Below, one piece after another: positions 42,424-50,393 of a stretch of 64,000 bases of DNA. A model generated the notes under the pieces. The model was given only the letters and a program-made list of their open reading frames with translations, was not told where the DNA came from and searched no databases. The first letter of the stretch is position 1. Every line of letters starts with the position of its first letter. The translations under genes and the position numbers were made by a program. Location of the stretch: assembly GCA_035308165.1 (NCBI GenBank), contig DATGHC010000033.1, positions 1-64,000 on the forward strand, written 5' to 3'. This DNA comes from DASTCZ01 sp035308165 (GTDB lineage: Bacteria; Acidobacteriota; Terriglobia; Acidiferrales; UBA7541).

Positions 42424-43676
42424 CGGAAACAAGGACAGAAACCAAGAGTGATGTGAAGACGGAAGTCCGCTCGATCCATTTGGATGACTATGTGGCGCTG
42501 CTGGGCGAGCCGGAGATCGACGAGATCCGCACGTTGGCCGGGAAACTTTCCGGGCGAACGGTGCAGATGGTGAATTCCACGGCCATGGGCGGCGGCGTTG
42601 CAGAGATTCTGAATTGCCTAATCCCGATGATGGATGATTTGGGTTTGAAACCGCGATGGGATGTGATCACCGGTGGAAACGCGTTTTTTGAAGTTACGAA
42701 GGCGTTCCACAATGCTTTGCACGGTGGAGCGTATGAAGCGCGCAAAGAAGATTTCGATCTGTTCCATGCCACTACGGAATTGAACCGAAAGCGGTTGCAA
42801 TTTGATTGTGAGTTCACGGTTATCCACGACCCGCAGCCGGTGGGGCTGATTGAATCCCGCCCGGGACACGCGGGGCATTGGATTTGGCGCTGCCATATCG
42901 ATCTCTCGCAGCCGAACCCGGATGTCTGGGGATTCCTGCGGCCCTTTGTGTTCAAGTACGACGCGGCAATGTTTTCCTCGCCGTCGTTTGCGCGGCAGCT
43001 TCCGATTCCTCAGTATCTCGCTTATCCGTGCATTGATCCGCTTTCAGAAAAAAACGCGGAGCTCGATGCCAGCTATGTGCGCAGTGTGATGGATCGATTT
43101 GGAATTGATGTGGGCCGGCCGATCATCACACAGATTTCGCGTTTTGACCGGCTGAAAGATCCCGTTGGCGTGGTGCGGGCTTATCAAATTGTGAAGCGAT
43201 ATGCGGACTGCCAATTGGTGTTGGCGGGCGGCGGCGCGGTGGATGATCCGGAAGGAGGAGTCGTGCTGGAAGAAGTGCGTCACGCAGCCGCCGGTGATGC
43301 GGATATTCACATCTTGGATTTGCCGCCGTGGAGCGCGATGGAAATCAATGCGCTGCAGAGAGCGTCCACGATAATTGTGCAGAAAAGCTTGCGCGAGGGG
43401 TTTGGGCTGACCGTTACCGAAGGATTGTGGAAGAAGAAGCCGGTGGTGGCGTCCGCGGTGGGTGGAATTCCTGCGCAAATCATTCACAAACACACCGGAT
43501 TGCTGGCGCACTCGGTGGAAGGCACGGCGTACCAGATACGATTCCTGCTCTCCAATCCAGCAATTGCGCGAAAGCTCGCGGAGCAGGGGCATGAGCACGT
43601 GCGCGAGCATTTCTTGATTACCAGCAATGTGAAGCGGTACCTCACTCTGTTCCTGCATTCCTTGCAGAGCTCGTAA
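42420..43676 (+). CDS. treT: GT4 glycosyltransferase, trehalose synthase (TreT-like)
   Basis: A 418-residue GT-B enzyme resembling TreT, which joins a nucleotide-diphosphate glucose directly to glucose to form trehalose. The N-terminus has SIHLDDYVALLGEPEIDEIR and GRTVQMVNSTAMGGGVAEIL, hallmarks of the TreT group. TVIHDPQPVGLIESRP, IWRCHIDLSQPNPDVWGFLR and the C-terminal VQKSLREGFGLTVTEGLWKK (E-x7-E region) follow. It is the last gene of the operon, starting with ATGA overlapping the DUF5752 stop. Together with OtsA and OtsB it gives the cell two separate routes to trehalose, or one making and one breaking it, since TreT is reversible. A related glucosylglycerate-type specificity cannot be excluded. 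Confidence 0.85.
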   Translation: MTETRTETKSDVKTEVRSIHLDDYVALLGEPEIDEIRTLAGKLSGRTVQMVNSTAMGGGVAEILNCLIPMMDDLGLKPRWDVITGGNAFFEVTKAFHNALHGGAYEARKEDFDLFHATTELNRKRLQFDCEFTVIHDPQPVGLIESRPGHAGHWIWRCHIDLSQPNPDVWGFLRPFVFKYDAAMFSSPSFARQLPIPQYLAYPCIDPLSEKNAELDASYVRSVMDRFGIDVGRPIITQISRFDRLKDPVGVVRAYQIVKRYADCQLVLAGGGAVDDPEGGVVLEEVRHAAAGDADIHILDLPPWSAMEINALQRASTIIVQKSLREGFGLTVTEGLWKKKPVVASAVGGIPAQIIHKHTGLLAHSVEGTAYQIRFLLSNPAIARKLAEQGHEHVREHFLITSNVKRYLTLFLHSLQSS

Positions 43677-43690
43677 TTTGATTCAAATTA
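43674..43690 (+). terminator. Possible weak terminator after the trehalose operon
   Basis: TAATTTG-ATT-CAAATTA forms a 7-bp AT-rich stem starting at the TAA stop and followed by TTTCTTATT. Stability is low. Confidence 0.35.
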
Positions 43691-43743
43691 TTTCTTATTG
43701 ACCGGGGCGGGCTAGGTGGAGACGCACGTGACGGGTCTCGGCG

Positions 43744-43880
43744 TGAGATGCGAGTCGGAGCCGAAATCAAGAATTTTAATGTTGCCGCCCGGAGCCGCCA
43801 TCTCGTTAGCGGGCTTGAGGTCGCGTTGAATGATGCGCCGCCTGTCCGCGTGTTCACGAATTTGAGCTAGGAAGCCAGGT
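43744..43880 (-). pseudogene. Relic of a Ser/Thr protein kinase domain
   Basis: On the minus strand the bases encode LAQIREHADRRRIIQRDLKP, then PAN and later GGNIKILDFG, which is the catalytic-loop (HRDLKPAN) to DFG segment of a Hanks kinase. The His of HRD is Gln. Nothing upstream encodes the ATP-binding lobe and nothing downstream an activation segment (it runs into SDSHLTPRP and stops), so this is a decayed fragment of about 45 codons. A complete kinase of this type sits at 24666-27128. It is too short for a functional protein. Confidence 0.65.
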
Positions 43881-43908
43881 TGGGGGGCCGCTCGGGATGT
43901 GCTAGAGT
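43880..43908 (+). promoter_or_regulatory. Predicted extended -10 promoter for the Lon-like protease gene
   Basis: TTGGGG (43880-43885), 17-nt spacer, TAGAGT (43903-43908), with TGTGC just before the -10. It lies 22 nt before ATG 43931, and no Shine-Dalgarno sequence is seen in the short leader. Confidence 0.45.
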
Positions 43909-43930
43909 AACGCGCTCGACGCTCCCCGCT

Positions 43931-46375
43931 ATGAAACATAAGGCTGCAAACGTTCACGCCGGGCTTCCGCCGGAAAAGCTGCGCTGGCGCTGCGATCCCA
44001 GCCGCGTACCGTTTGCAACCACGGCGCAGGCCGAGCCGCTTGAGGGCGTAATTGGGCAGGACCGCGCGCTGCGGGCGCTGAAGATGGGGATTGAAATTCC
44101 CGCGCCCGGTTACAACGTGTTTGTGTGCGGGCTGGCGGGAACCAGCCGCGGCAGCACGATTGTAAGGATCCTCGAAGAACTGCGGCCAGAATCGAGCGAA
44201 TCGCGGGACCGTTGCTACGTAAACAACTTCAAGAATACCGACCGGCCGCGGCTGCTCACGCTGGCCCGGGGCAAAGCCAACTCATTCAAGAAAGACATGC
44301 AATCGGGAATCGAGTTTCTGCGGCGCCGCATCCCGCAGGTTTTCGAGGGCGAACCATTTCAGAGGCAGAAGGGCCGTATCGTGGACCGCTACACGGCGCG
44401 CGAGAAGGAGCTAATGGACGACTTCACGCGGCGAATTGCCAGGGAACAATTCGCGCTGGGGCACATGCAGGTGGGCGCGGTGGCGCTGCCCGAGATTTTT
44501 CCTGTACTCGAAGGGCAGATGGTGCCGATCGAAGACATTCCGAAAATGGTGCATGAGGGAAAGATCGAGTCGGGATCAGCGGAGGAATTGGAGAGAAAGT
44601 ACGAACAGTTCCGACAGGAATTCACGGTTGTTTACAGGAAGACGCTGACGCTCTCTCGCGAACTGGCCAGCGAGCTGAGCTACCTGGAGCAGGAGGCGGC
44701 CTCCGTGCTGGTGGACGGAGTTATTGAGGAGCTGAAAGAGAAATATCCCGGGCATCAGGCCACGGAATACCTGGAAGAAGTAAGGCTGAACATTCTGGAC
44801 AACCTCGACCCGTTCCGCGAGCGCGAGGGGGAAGAGGATCACGAGCCACCCCCGGAAGGAACGCCTAAGGCGCCCACTACGGACCGTGATCCGTTCCGCG
44901 TGTACGGAGTGAACGTAATCCTGGCTCACGAAGGGGATGAAACGCCCCCAGTCATTTTCGAGACGACTCCCACTTACGCCAATTTGTTCGGCACCATCCA
45001 GCGCAATTACGATTGGCGCGGTTCGTGGACATCGGACTTCATGGATTTGCGCGGCGGGTCCATGTTGCGGGCGGATGGCGGCTACCTGATCCTTTACGCG
45101 TTTGACGCGCTGACCGAGACGAGCGTCTGGAAAACGCTGAAGCGCACGATGAACCACGGAAAACTCGAAATTCAACCGATGGAATTGATGTTTCCATTGG
45201 GAGGGTCGGGACTTAAGCCGGAGCCCATTGACCTGAAGGTGAAAATCATTTTAATCGGGGACCGCGATTTATACGAACTGTTTTACACATTTGAAGAGGA
45301 GTTCCGTAAGATTTTTAAGGTCCGGGTGGAATTCGACGATGAAATGCCGATGACCGATGAGGTAATTCTTGAATTTGGCGGGCGGCTGCGCAAGCTCTGT
45401 GACGATGAATTATTGTGCCCCTTCGACCGGTCCGCAGTTGCGGCTCTGATCGAATACGGAGTGCGGAAGGCCGGCCGGCGAAGTAAAGTTACGGCGCATT
45501 TCGTTGACCTTGCCGATCTGGCCCGCGAAGCGTGTTACGTGGCACGACAGGCGGGCGAAGCGCCGGTTACCGGCGAATACGTCCGCAAGGCGCTGGAGGC
45601 GAAAGTCGAGCGGCACAACCTGATCGAGACAAAAATCCGGGAGATTATCCAGGAGGGGACGCTGCTCGTCGATACGGCGGGCTCGCGCGTTGGCCAGGTG
45701 AATGGTTTGAGCGTGCTGGAAATTGGCGGATACATGTTTGGCAAGCCGGTGAGGATCACCGCGTCGGCGGCGATGGGGAAACTTGGGCTCATCAACGTGG
45801 AACGCGAGTCCAACTTGAGCGGGCGGATACACGATAAGGGGATGCAGATTATTTCCGGGTTTTTGCGCCGGATTTTCGCACAGGATAAGCCGCTTTCGCT
45901 TTCCGCCAGCATCTGCTTTGAGCAGTCTTATTCAGGGGTGGATGGGGACAGCGCCAGCTCGACGGAAATTTACGCACTCCTTTCGGCGCTGACAGATTTG
46001 CCTCTGCGGCAGGAGATCGCCGTCACCGGATCGGTGAACCAGCAAGGGGACATCCAGCCGATTGGCGGCGTGAACCAGAAGATTGAGGGCTTTTACGACG
46101 TGTGCCGCGTGAAGGGGCTGACCGGCACGCAGGGTGTGATGATTCCGATTGAAAATGTAGAAGACCTAATGCTGCGGGAGGATGTAATCGAAACGGTGGC
46201 GGCGGGGAAGTTCCACATTTTGCCGGTAGATACGATCGAGCACGGAATTGAGATTCTGACTGGAGTGAAAGCCGGCGCGCGCGGGGTCGACGGAAAATTT
46301 GAGCCGGGCACGGTGTTGCGTCTTGCGGATGATCGTTTGCGCGAGATGGCGAATACGCTGAAGGAATTTGAATAG
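43931..46375 (+). CDS. Lon-like AAA protease (LonB/AAA_32 type)
   Basis: An 814-residue cytoplasmic protein. The N-terminus (LPPEKLRWRCDPSRVPFATT and LEGVIGQDRALRALKMGIEI) is typical of the LonB-like family. The P-loop is degenerate (CGLAGTSRGSTIVR). A long coiled insert (about 130-300) and the AAA core with GGYLILYAFDAL and VKIILIGDRDLYELF follow. The C-terminal Lon protease domain has the Ser/Lys dyad: Ser674 in GVDGDSASSTEIYALLSALT and Lys717 in GGVNQKIEGFYDVCR. Members degrade damaged or specific proteins using ATP. ATG 43931 matches the family start. It follows a kinase relic, and its own promoter is predicted. Confidence 0.9.
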   Translation: MKHKAANVHAGLPPEKLRWRCDPSRVPFATTAQAEPLEGVIGQDRALRALKMGIEIPAPGYNVFVCGLAGTSRGSTIVRILEELRPESSESRDRCYVNNFKNTDRPRLLTLARGKANSFKKDMQSGIEFLRRRIPQVFEGEPFQRQKGRIVDRYTAREKELMDDFTRRIAREQFALGHMQVGAVALPEIFPVLEGQMVPIEDIPKMVHEGKIESGSAEELERKYEQFRQEFTVVYRKTLTLSRELASELSYLEQEAASVLVDGVIEELKEKYPGHQATEYLEEVRLNILDNLDPFREREGEEDHEPPPEGTPKAPTTDRDPFRVYGVNVILAHEGDETPPVIFETTPTYANLFGTIQRNYDWRGSWTSDFMDLRGGSMLRADGGYLILYAFDALTETSVWKTLKRTMNHGKLEIQPMELMFPLGGSGLKPEPIDLKVKIILIGDRDLYELFYTFEEEFRKIFKVRVEFDDEMPMTDEVILEFGGRLRKLCDDELLCPFDRSAVAALIEYGVRKAGRRSKVTAHFVDLADLAREACYVARQAGEAPVTGEYVRKALEAKVERHNLIETKIREIIQEGTLLVDTAGSRVGQVNGLSVLEIGGYMFGKPVRITASAAMGKLGLINVERESNLSGRIHDKGMQIISGFLRRIFAQDKPLSLSASICFEQSYSGVDGDSASSTEIYALLSALTDLPLRQEIAVTGSVNQQGDIQPIGGVNQKIEGFYDVCRVKGLTGTQGVMIPIENVEDLMLREDVIETVAAGKFHILPVDTIEHGIEILTGVKAGARGVDGKFEPGTVLRLADDRLREMANTLKEFE

Positions 46376-46417
46376 GTTTTCAAACGCGCTTACACACTGA
46401 ATAAAGCTGGCCCAAGC

Positions 46418-48157
46418 TTACTGCGCTTGCGATCTGCTCTCAAAATGGATTCCATTGGAATCCTTCCACATCACACCGACACTCCACCGACTCGTTTTGA
46501 AAACAGCGCTCCACGGAAATTTCTTGAGAGATTCCAAGAACTGCGCATCCTCGGCAGATGTTTTGGAGGAGGTCTGAGGTGCGGAATTTTCAAGTACGCC
46601 GGTCATGATCGCTGAGAGAAAACGGGAATAGTCCGTAATGCTAATGGACATGACATCGTGAGGCAGCCCCGCGCGGAGCCGCATGACATCGGCGTTATCG
46701 GCCAGCGATAGAGCACCGGATGAACCAAGACGTTCAGCGGCCTCGCGAATGTATTGGGCTTTTGAGCTGGCGAGGATAACGTGGGGGCCGATTCCGAGAT
46801 AAAAAGATGAGTCGGCAGGTGCTGGCCCGCCGGAAGGCGCGGGAGAGGCGAATGTCAGGTAGGTGATGCCATTTTCCTGTTTTTCAGAGGCTATTCGCTG
46901 CGCCGCCAGCTTGTGAATCAGCGTCAGGATAGGTTGTGGGTCGGAAATCGAAATAGCAAACAAGGATGGGACTCCGGAGACGTTTGCATCTAGGGATATC
47001 GAAGCGTACTCGCCAGTGAACAGGGCCAGCGCATCGGGGATGGGCATGCCCAGCTGAGCTGCTCCAGCCATTTCCACCATTGCCACAGAGGATTGCTGTT
47101 CGGGTGCCAAGGCGGAGACAATCGCAGATCGAGATACCCTGTAGAGAGCAGACAAGTCGTAGGTGCCAACCGTGACGGAATAGGCAGATGGCGGCGCGAG
47201 TTTGAGCAAATCGAATTGTGATTTGTTGGATCCGAAGATGGAGAACAGGCCCCCAGCCGCCGTGTCGCCGAGGACCGCACCCCGAGCGCGTCCACCCTCC
47301 GGTGTGTACGCCATGCTTCCACAAATAGCGTGGAAGGCATCCAAGTGGAATCCTTTCAAGACGGCGCTGGTATTGATTTGCGGATTAGGGGGCACAGGTA
47401 TTTTCGACAAGTCGGGAATACGGAAGAACACTTCCAGAAGAGTCCCCGTACCAGAATCCGCTTGGCAGGATTTAAAGTCAGGATTCTTCGCAATCGTCTC
47501 GGTCGGATTTGATCCGGAATGCAGACGAGTAATCAAATCCTCTATTACGGACCTCTTGGTTGACCAGACAAAATAGTTCCCGACTCGGGCAGTATCAGTG
47601 GTCTGATTTGGCCCCTTGTAATGCTGAATACTCACGCCGCTGAATTCAGATTTACTACGCGTGACAACGGGGGGGATGCTGGCATCAATTTGCGACCAGA
47701 GCTGATCGAATTGGGCCGTCTTCCCCGATGCATCCAGGATGAAAAATACGCCGTTTCTTTTTAGGAAATCATCGCCGGGAGTCGAAGATGACTGGATCGT
47801 GGCAAAAAAATCTGATGAGCCGGATATGCCTAGGATCATTGGACTCTCGAGCACGGCCATGATTTGCGCAGCGTTCTCCGCAGTGGGCTTGATCGCCAGT
47901 CCATTGGGTTGTGCATTTGCGTGGCGGAGGAGATATTCGAGCCACTGAATTCGGAATTGTGCGAACTCAGGATCGTCCCAACCCTTGGAGATCGCCGAAG
48001 CAGAATTAGCCGCAGCCGAGTGGCCAGCGCCATGCGAATAGGCGAAAAAATAGGTGTCGGCGGGCAGGTTGACGGGTGAGAATTCCTGGGCGGTGATCGG
48101 AAACGCGAAAAGAATCGGGAACAGCAAGAGGGCCGCCAGGCGGGCGCGAATCAACAT
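46418..48157 (-). CDS. Large exported protein of unknown function (DUF3352-like, tentative)
   Basis: A 579-residue protein with a signal peptide (about 1-23, LLFPILFAFPITAQ). The mature part begins FSPVNLPADTYFFAYSHGAG and contains VFFILDASGKTAQFDQLWSQ, VGNYFVWSTKRSVIEDLITR and FYLGIGPHVILASSKAQYIR. Two repeats of the G-x-x-x-V/I-x-x-S-T/S-K-x-x-x-x segment suggest a duplicated beta-sheet domain resembling DUF3352-type periplasmic proteins. I cannot assign a reaction. It is convergent with the Lon-like gene, 42 bp apart, and follows the coiled-coil gene on the same strand after a strong terminator. Confidence 0.65.
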   Translation of the reverse strand: MLIRARLAALLLFPILFAFPITAQEFSPVNLPADTYFFAYSHGAGHSAAANSASAISKGWDDPEFAQFRIQWLEYLLRHANAQPNGLAIKPTAENAAQIMAVLESPMILGISGSSDFFATIQSSSTPGDDFLKRNGVFFILDASGKTAQFDQLWSQIDASIPPVVTRSKSEFSGVSIQHYKGPNQTTDTARVGNYFVWSTKRSVIEDLITRLHSGSNPTETIAKNPDFKSCQADSGTGTLLEVFFRIPDLSKIPVPPNPQINTSAVLKGFHLDAFHAICGSMAYTPEGGRARGAVLGDTAAGGLFSIFGSNKSQFDLLKLAPPSAYSVTVGTYDLSALYRVSRSAIVSALAPEQQSSVAMVEMAGAAQLGMPIPDALALFTGEYASISLDANVSGVPSLFAISISDPQPILTLIHKLAAQRIASEKQENGITYLTFASPAPSGGPAPADSSFYLGIGPHVILASSKAQYIREAAERLGSSGALSLADNADVMRLRAGLPHDVMSISITDYSRFLSAIMTGVLENSAPQTSSKTSAEDAQFLESLKKFPWSAVFKTSRWSVGVMWKDSNGIHFESRSQAQ

Positions 48158-48242
48158 GGAAGGTCTCCTAAATTCTGGTGTCAGAAAAAGTTGAGTCAGT
48201 TAGGCACTAACAGAGTAACCCGGCCGCGGCAGAAATCGAACG

Positions 48243-48284
48243 CCCCGATTGTTCGCATTTCCTGGGAGACACGAACAACCGGGG
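48243..48284 (-). terminator. Predicted hairpin terminator (minus strand)
   Basis: A 13-bp stem (CCCCGATTGTTCG with CGAACAACCGGGG, one G-T wobble) and a 16-nt loop lie 22 nt beyond the stop of the coiled-coil gene. On the minus strand CGTTCGATTTCTG follows. Confidence 0.6.
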
Positions 48285-48305
48285 CCAAGGTTTGCCCTAA
48301 AGATT

Positions 48306-49172
48306 TTATGACGTGGGCTTGGCCGGAGCCGGAGCGGAAGATGTGACGTCCTTGGGAGTGGATAAATAACCTGTAATCTTGTCCTTTCCAACTTCAAAGA
48401 CCACGAGCTCATAAGGAGCGCGGGCGCCCCTGACTACAAATTGGAGGAGATCGTCCACGGTCCGGTCGTTCTTTTCAACTCGTTTATCATCGGCGACAAC
48501 GACGAGGCTGTACCGGTAATGTTTGGTGTCCACCTTGGTGAGCTGCATTTGGATCGGGCCAACGTGCTGCGGAGTCTTGGATTTCTGCAAGGTAAAATCA
48601 AAAATGTTGCGTTCGCCGAGGCGCTTGAGCACCTCAACTTCTTCCTGATTTTTGGCAATCAAGCTGCCCTGGTTGGTGATATCGCCGGTGGCGGAGGTGA
48701 GCTTTGCTTTGGTGGCTTCCAAATCTTTCTTGGTTGCGTCAATGTCGGTCTTGGCGCCGCTCAGGTCGGTCGAAACCGCACCAATTTTGGCGTCACTCTC
48801 CTGCTTCACTTGGCCAATCTGGGCGGTGAATTTCGCGTCGCTGGATTTCTGGTCTTTATCGATTTGCTGGGCCAGGCTGTGAGCTTGCGCCACTTCCGCC
48901 TGAGTCAGGTTCACATGGCGGGAGGTGACTTCGAGTTCTCCACGCAACTCGGCGATTCGGCCGTTGGCCTGGTCCAGACGCGCGGAAAGCTGAGTCGATT
49001 GGTCCTGCGCCTTGGCCAAATCAGCGGCGAACTGGGCCTTGGTTTGGTATCCAGCATAAGCCAGATAGCCGATGCCCGCCAGAAGCACCAGGAAGGCCAC
49101 GTAAACCCAACGTGGAAACGCTGAAACCTGAGGCGCATTTTCAGAAACCTGTGGTGCCGGTGAAAGACTCAT
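48306..49172 (-). CDS. Single-TM coiled-coil membrane protein
   Basis: A 288-residue protein: a short cytoplasmic segment, one TM helix at about residues 22-44 (WVYVAFLVLLAGIGYLAYAG), and a long coiled coil (about 50-180) with Lys/Asp/Gln-rich heptads (FAADLAKAQDQSTQLSARLD, DLEATKAKLTSATGDITNQG). A small globular C-terminal domain follows: RNIFDFTLQKSKTPQHVGPI, VDTKHYRYSLVVVADDKRVE and PYELVVFEVGKDKITGYLST. It probably projects into the periplasm, where the coil could set a distance or form oligomers. I know no named family. ATG 49172 follows GGAGGGAG; the longer reading upstream is unsupported. Confidence 0.72.
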   Translation of the reverse strand: MSLSPAPQVSENAPQVSAFPRWVYVAFLVLLAGIGYLAYAGYQTKAQFAADLAKAQDQSTQLSARLDQANGRIAELRGELEVTSRHVNLTQAEVAQAHSLAQQIDKDQKSSDAKFTAQIGQVKQESDAKIGAVSTDLSGAKTDIDATKKDLEATKAKLTSATGDITNQGSLIAKNQEEVEVLKRLGERNIFDFTLQKSKTPQHVGPIQMQLTKVDTKHYRYSLVVVADDKRVEKNDRTVDDLLQFVVRGARAPYELVVFEVGKDKITGYLSTPKDVTSSAPAPAKPTS

Positions 49173-49252
49173 GCTCGCTCCCTCCATATGCTCCGGTGAA
49201 GCTATCCCCCTGGAGCAGTTAGTTCGATTATCCCTGAGGGGGTAAGGGTTGT

Positions 49253-49648
49253 CTATGGGCGCTTCAGTCCGCTTGGATAACTCGCTTCTACCGTGGTGGT
49301 CAATCCTCCACGGGGAGTGAACTCTCCGCGGACCACGCACCAGACGGGACGCACTGCTGCGACCACATCCTTGAGTATTCGATTCACGGCATTTTCATAA
49401 AAAATGCCCAAGTTGCGATATGCCAATAGATATAACTTCAAAGACTTGAGCTCGAGGCAGGATTTGCGCGGCTCATATTCAATCAATATAGACCCGTAGT
49501 CGGGCATGCCTGTTTTGGGGCAAACGGATGAGTATTCGGGGAAACGCGTGGAGATGCGATAGCCCGGGAATTGATTCGGCCAGACTTCGAGTCTGGGAAG
49601 TCTTGCGCTGACTCCAGCGCGCGCGTGTCCCGCTGTGTAGGAGGCCAT
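49253..49648 (-). CDS. queF: NADPH-dependent 7-cyano-7-deazaguanine reductase (preQ0 reductase)
   Basis: A 131-residue enzyme of the short, unimodular QueF type that reduces the nitrile of preQ0 to preQ1 in queuosine biosynthesis. The active-site Cys43 and Asp50 sit in FPEYSSVCPKTGMPDYGSIL with the family's 7-residue spacing. The NADPH/substrate motif ELKSLKLYLLAYRNLGIFYE follows, and ILKDVVAAVRPVWCVVRGEF completes the T-fold. It is cytoplasmic and forms a multimer in known members. No other queuosine gene is in the window. An inverted repeat sits just upstream of its ATG. Confidence 0.95.
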   Translation of the reverse strand: MASYTAGHARAGVSARLPRLEVWPNQFPGYRISTRFPEYSSVCPKTGMPDYGSILIEYEPRKSCLELKSLKLYLLAYRNLGIFYENAVNRILKDVVAAVRPVWCVVRGEFTPRGGLTTTVEASYPSGLKRP

Positions 49649-49653
49649 TCGCT

Positions 49654-49689
49654 TTCCCGCCTTCGGTATATTACACGGATAGGCGGGAA
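49654..49689 (-). promoter_or_regulatory. Inverted repeat directly upstream of queF
   Basis: A perfect 9-bp inverted repeat, TTCCCGCCT (49654-49662) with AGGCGGGAA (49681-49689), centre 18 nt, ends 5 nt before the queF ATG at 49648. Read on the minus strand, the arm next to the gene contains the only ribosome-site-like G-run (GGCGGGAAAG), and the centre holds TAATAT. It could be an operator or an RBS-masking hairpin. It does not resemble the preQ1-I riboswitch. Confidence 0.4.
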
Positions 49690-49829
49690 TCTACGATTCG
49701 TGGCCGCGCAGTCTCACGGATTGAGAGAGGAAAGCAAGAAATGAAGGTCGTGCAATCAGCAAATCTATTGCGCGAGCGCCGCGCTGGGCCTATATTTCCG
49801 GAAGGCCTCTCCATGAAAGGTCATGCAAA

Positions 49830-50180
49830 ATGATCTGCCCTCGCTGCCTCAGCAAGTCCTGCCGACGTTCCCATCGCCGCGGGGTAGTTGATCATTTGCT
49901 GGGAATTACGCGGATGAGACCTTGGCGGTGCAGTGATTGCGAGCATCGCTTCCACGCATGGACCGTTTCCTTGCCATTCATCCGCTTCGCGCATTGCCCC
50001 AAGTGCGGGAGCCTGGAAGTGCAACGGATCTCCGCCGAGCACGGTGATGGAAGGTTTCGTTTCCTTTGGCGCGCGATGCGCCTGTCTGTTTACCGGTGTC
50101 CCCCTTGTCGCGAGCGATTCTATTCTGTGCTACCCCGAAAGAACGACGAAGGCGCACAGTCGGCGCCTGCTGCGAATTGA
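49830..50180 (+). CDS. Zinc-ribbon protein of unknown function
   Basis: A 116-residue protein with four CxxC or CxxC-like knuckles: ICPRCLSKSCRRSHRRG, RCSDCEHRFHAW, HCPKCGSLEVQR and YRCPPCRERFYSVL. The pairing suggests two zinc ribbons separated by about 40 residues, with a basic, aromatic linker (WRAMRLSVY). Such small proteins may bind nucleic acid or protein; none of the named families is certain. It has no TM helix or signal peptide. Confidence 0.7.
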   Translation: MICPRCLSKSCRRSHRRGVVDHLLGITRMRPWRCSDCEHRFHAWTVSLPFIRFAHCPKCGSLEVQRISAEHGDGRFRFLWRAMRLSVYRCPPCRERFYSVLPRKNDEGAQSAPAAN

Positions 50181-50284
50181 TTTGCAGTTCGAGTTTATGA
50201 TGCCCGGATGTCATTTCCGGCGAGTCGTCACTTTGACCGCTCAGGAATTGCGATTCCGGGCGAGCGAGGCACTCACGGAATGTC

Positions 50285-50313
50285 TTGACGCGCTTGGTTC
50301 TATGTTGGATATT
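50285..50313 (+). promoter_or_regulatory. Possible sigma70 promoter
   Basis: TTGACG (50285-50290), 17-nt spacer, GATATT (50308-50313; four of six match), about 80 nt before ATG 50394. Confidence 0.35.
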
Positions 50314-50393
50314 TGGGGGCCATCCGGACAAGGATCACGACCGCGCGAGGCGCGGCAATCAATTTGTAATAATCTGCTACGAGGGGAGCAAAA

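Noticed and set aside
49200..49252. Terminator after queF from the CCCCCT/AGGGGG pairing
   Set aside because: Only six paired bases with a loop of about 25 nt and no T-run.
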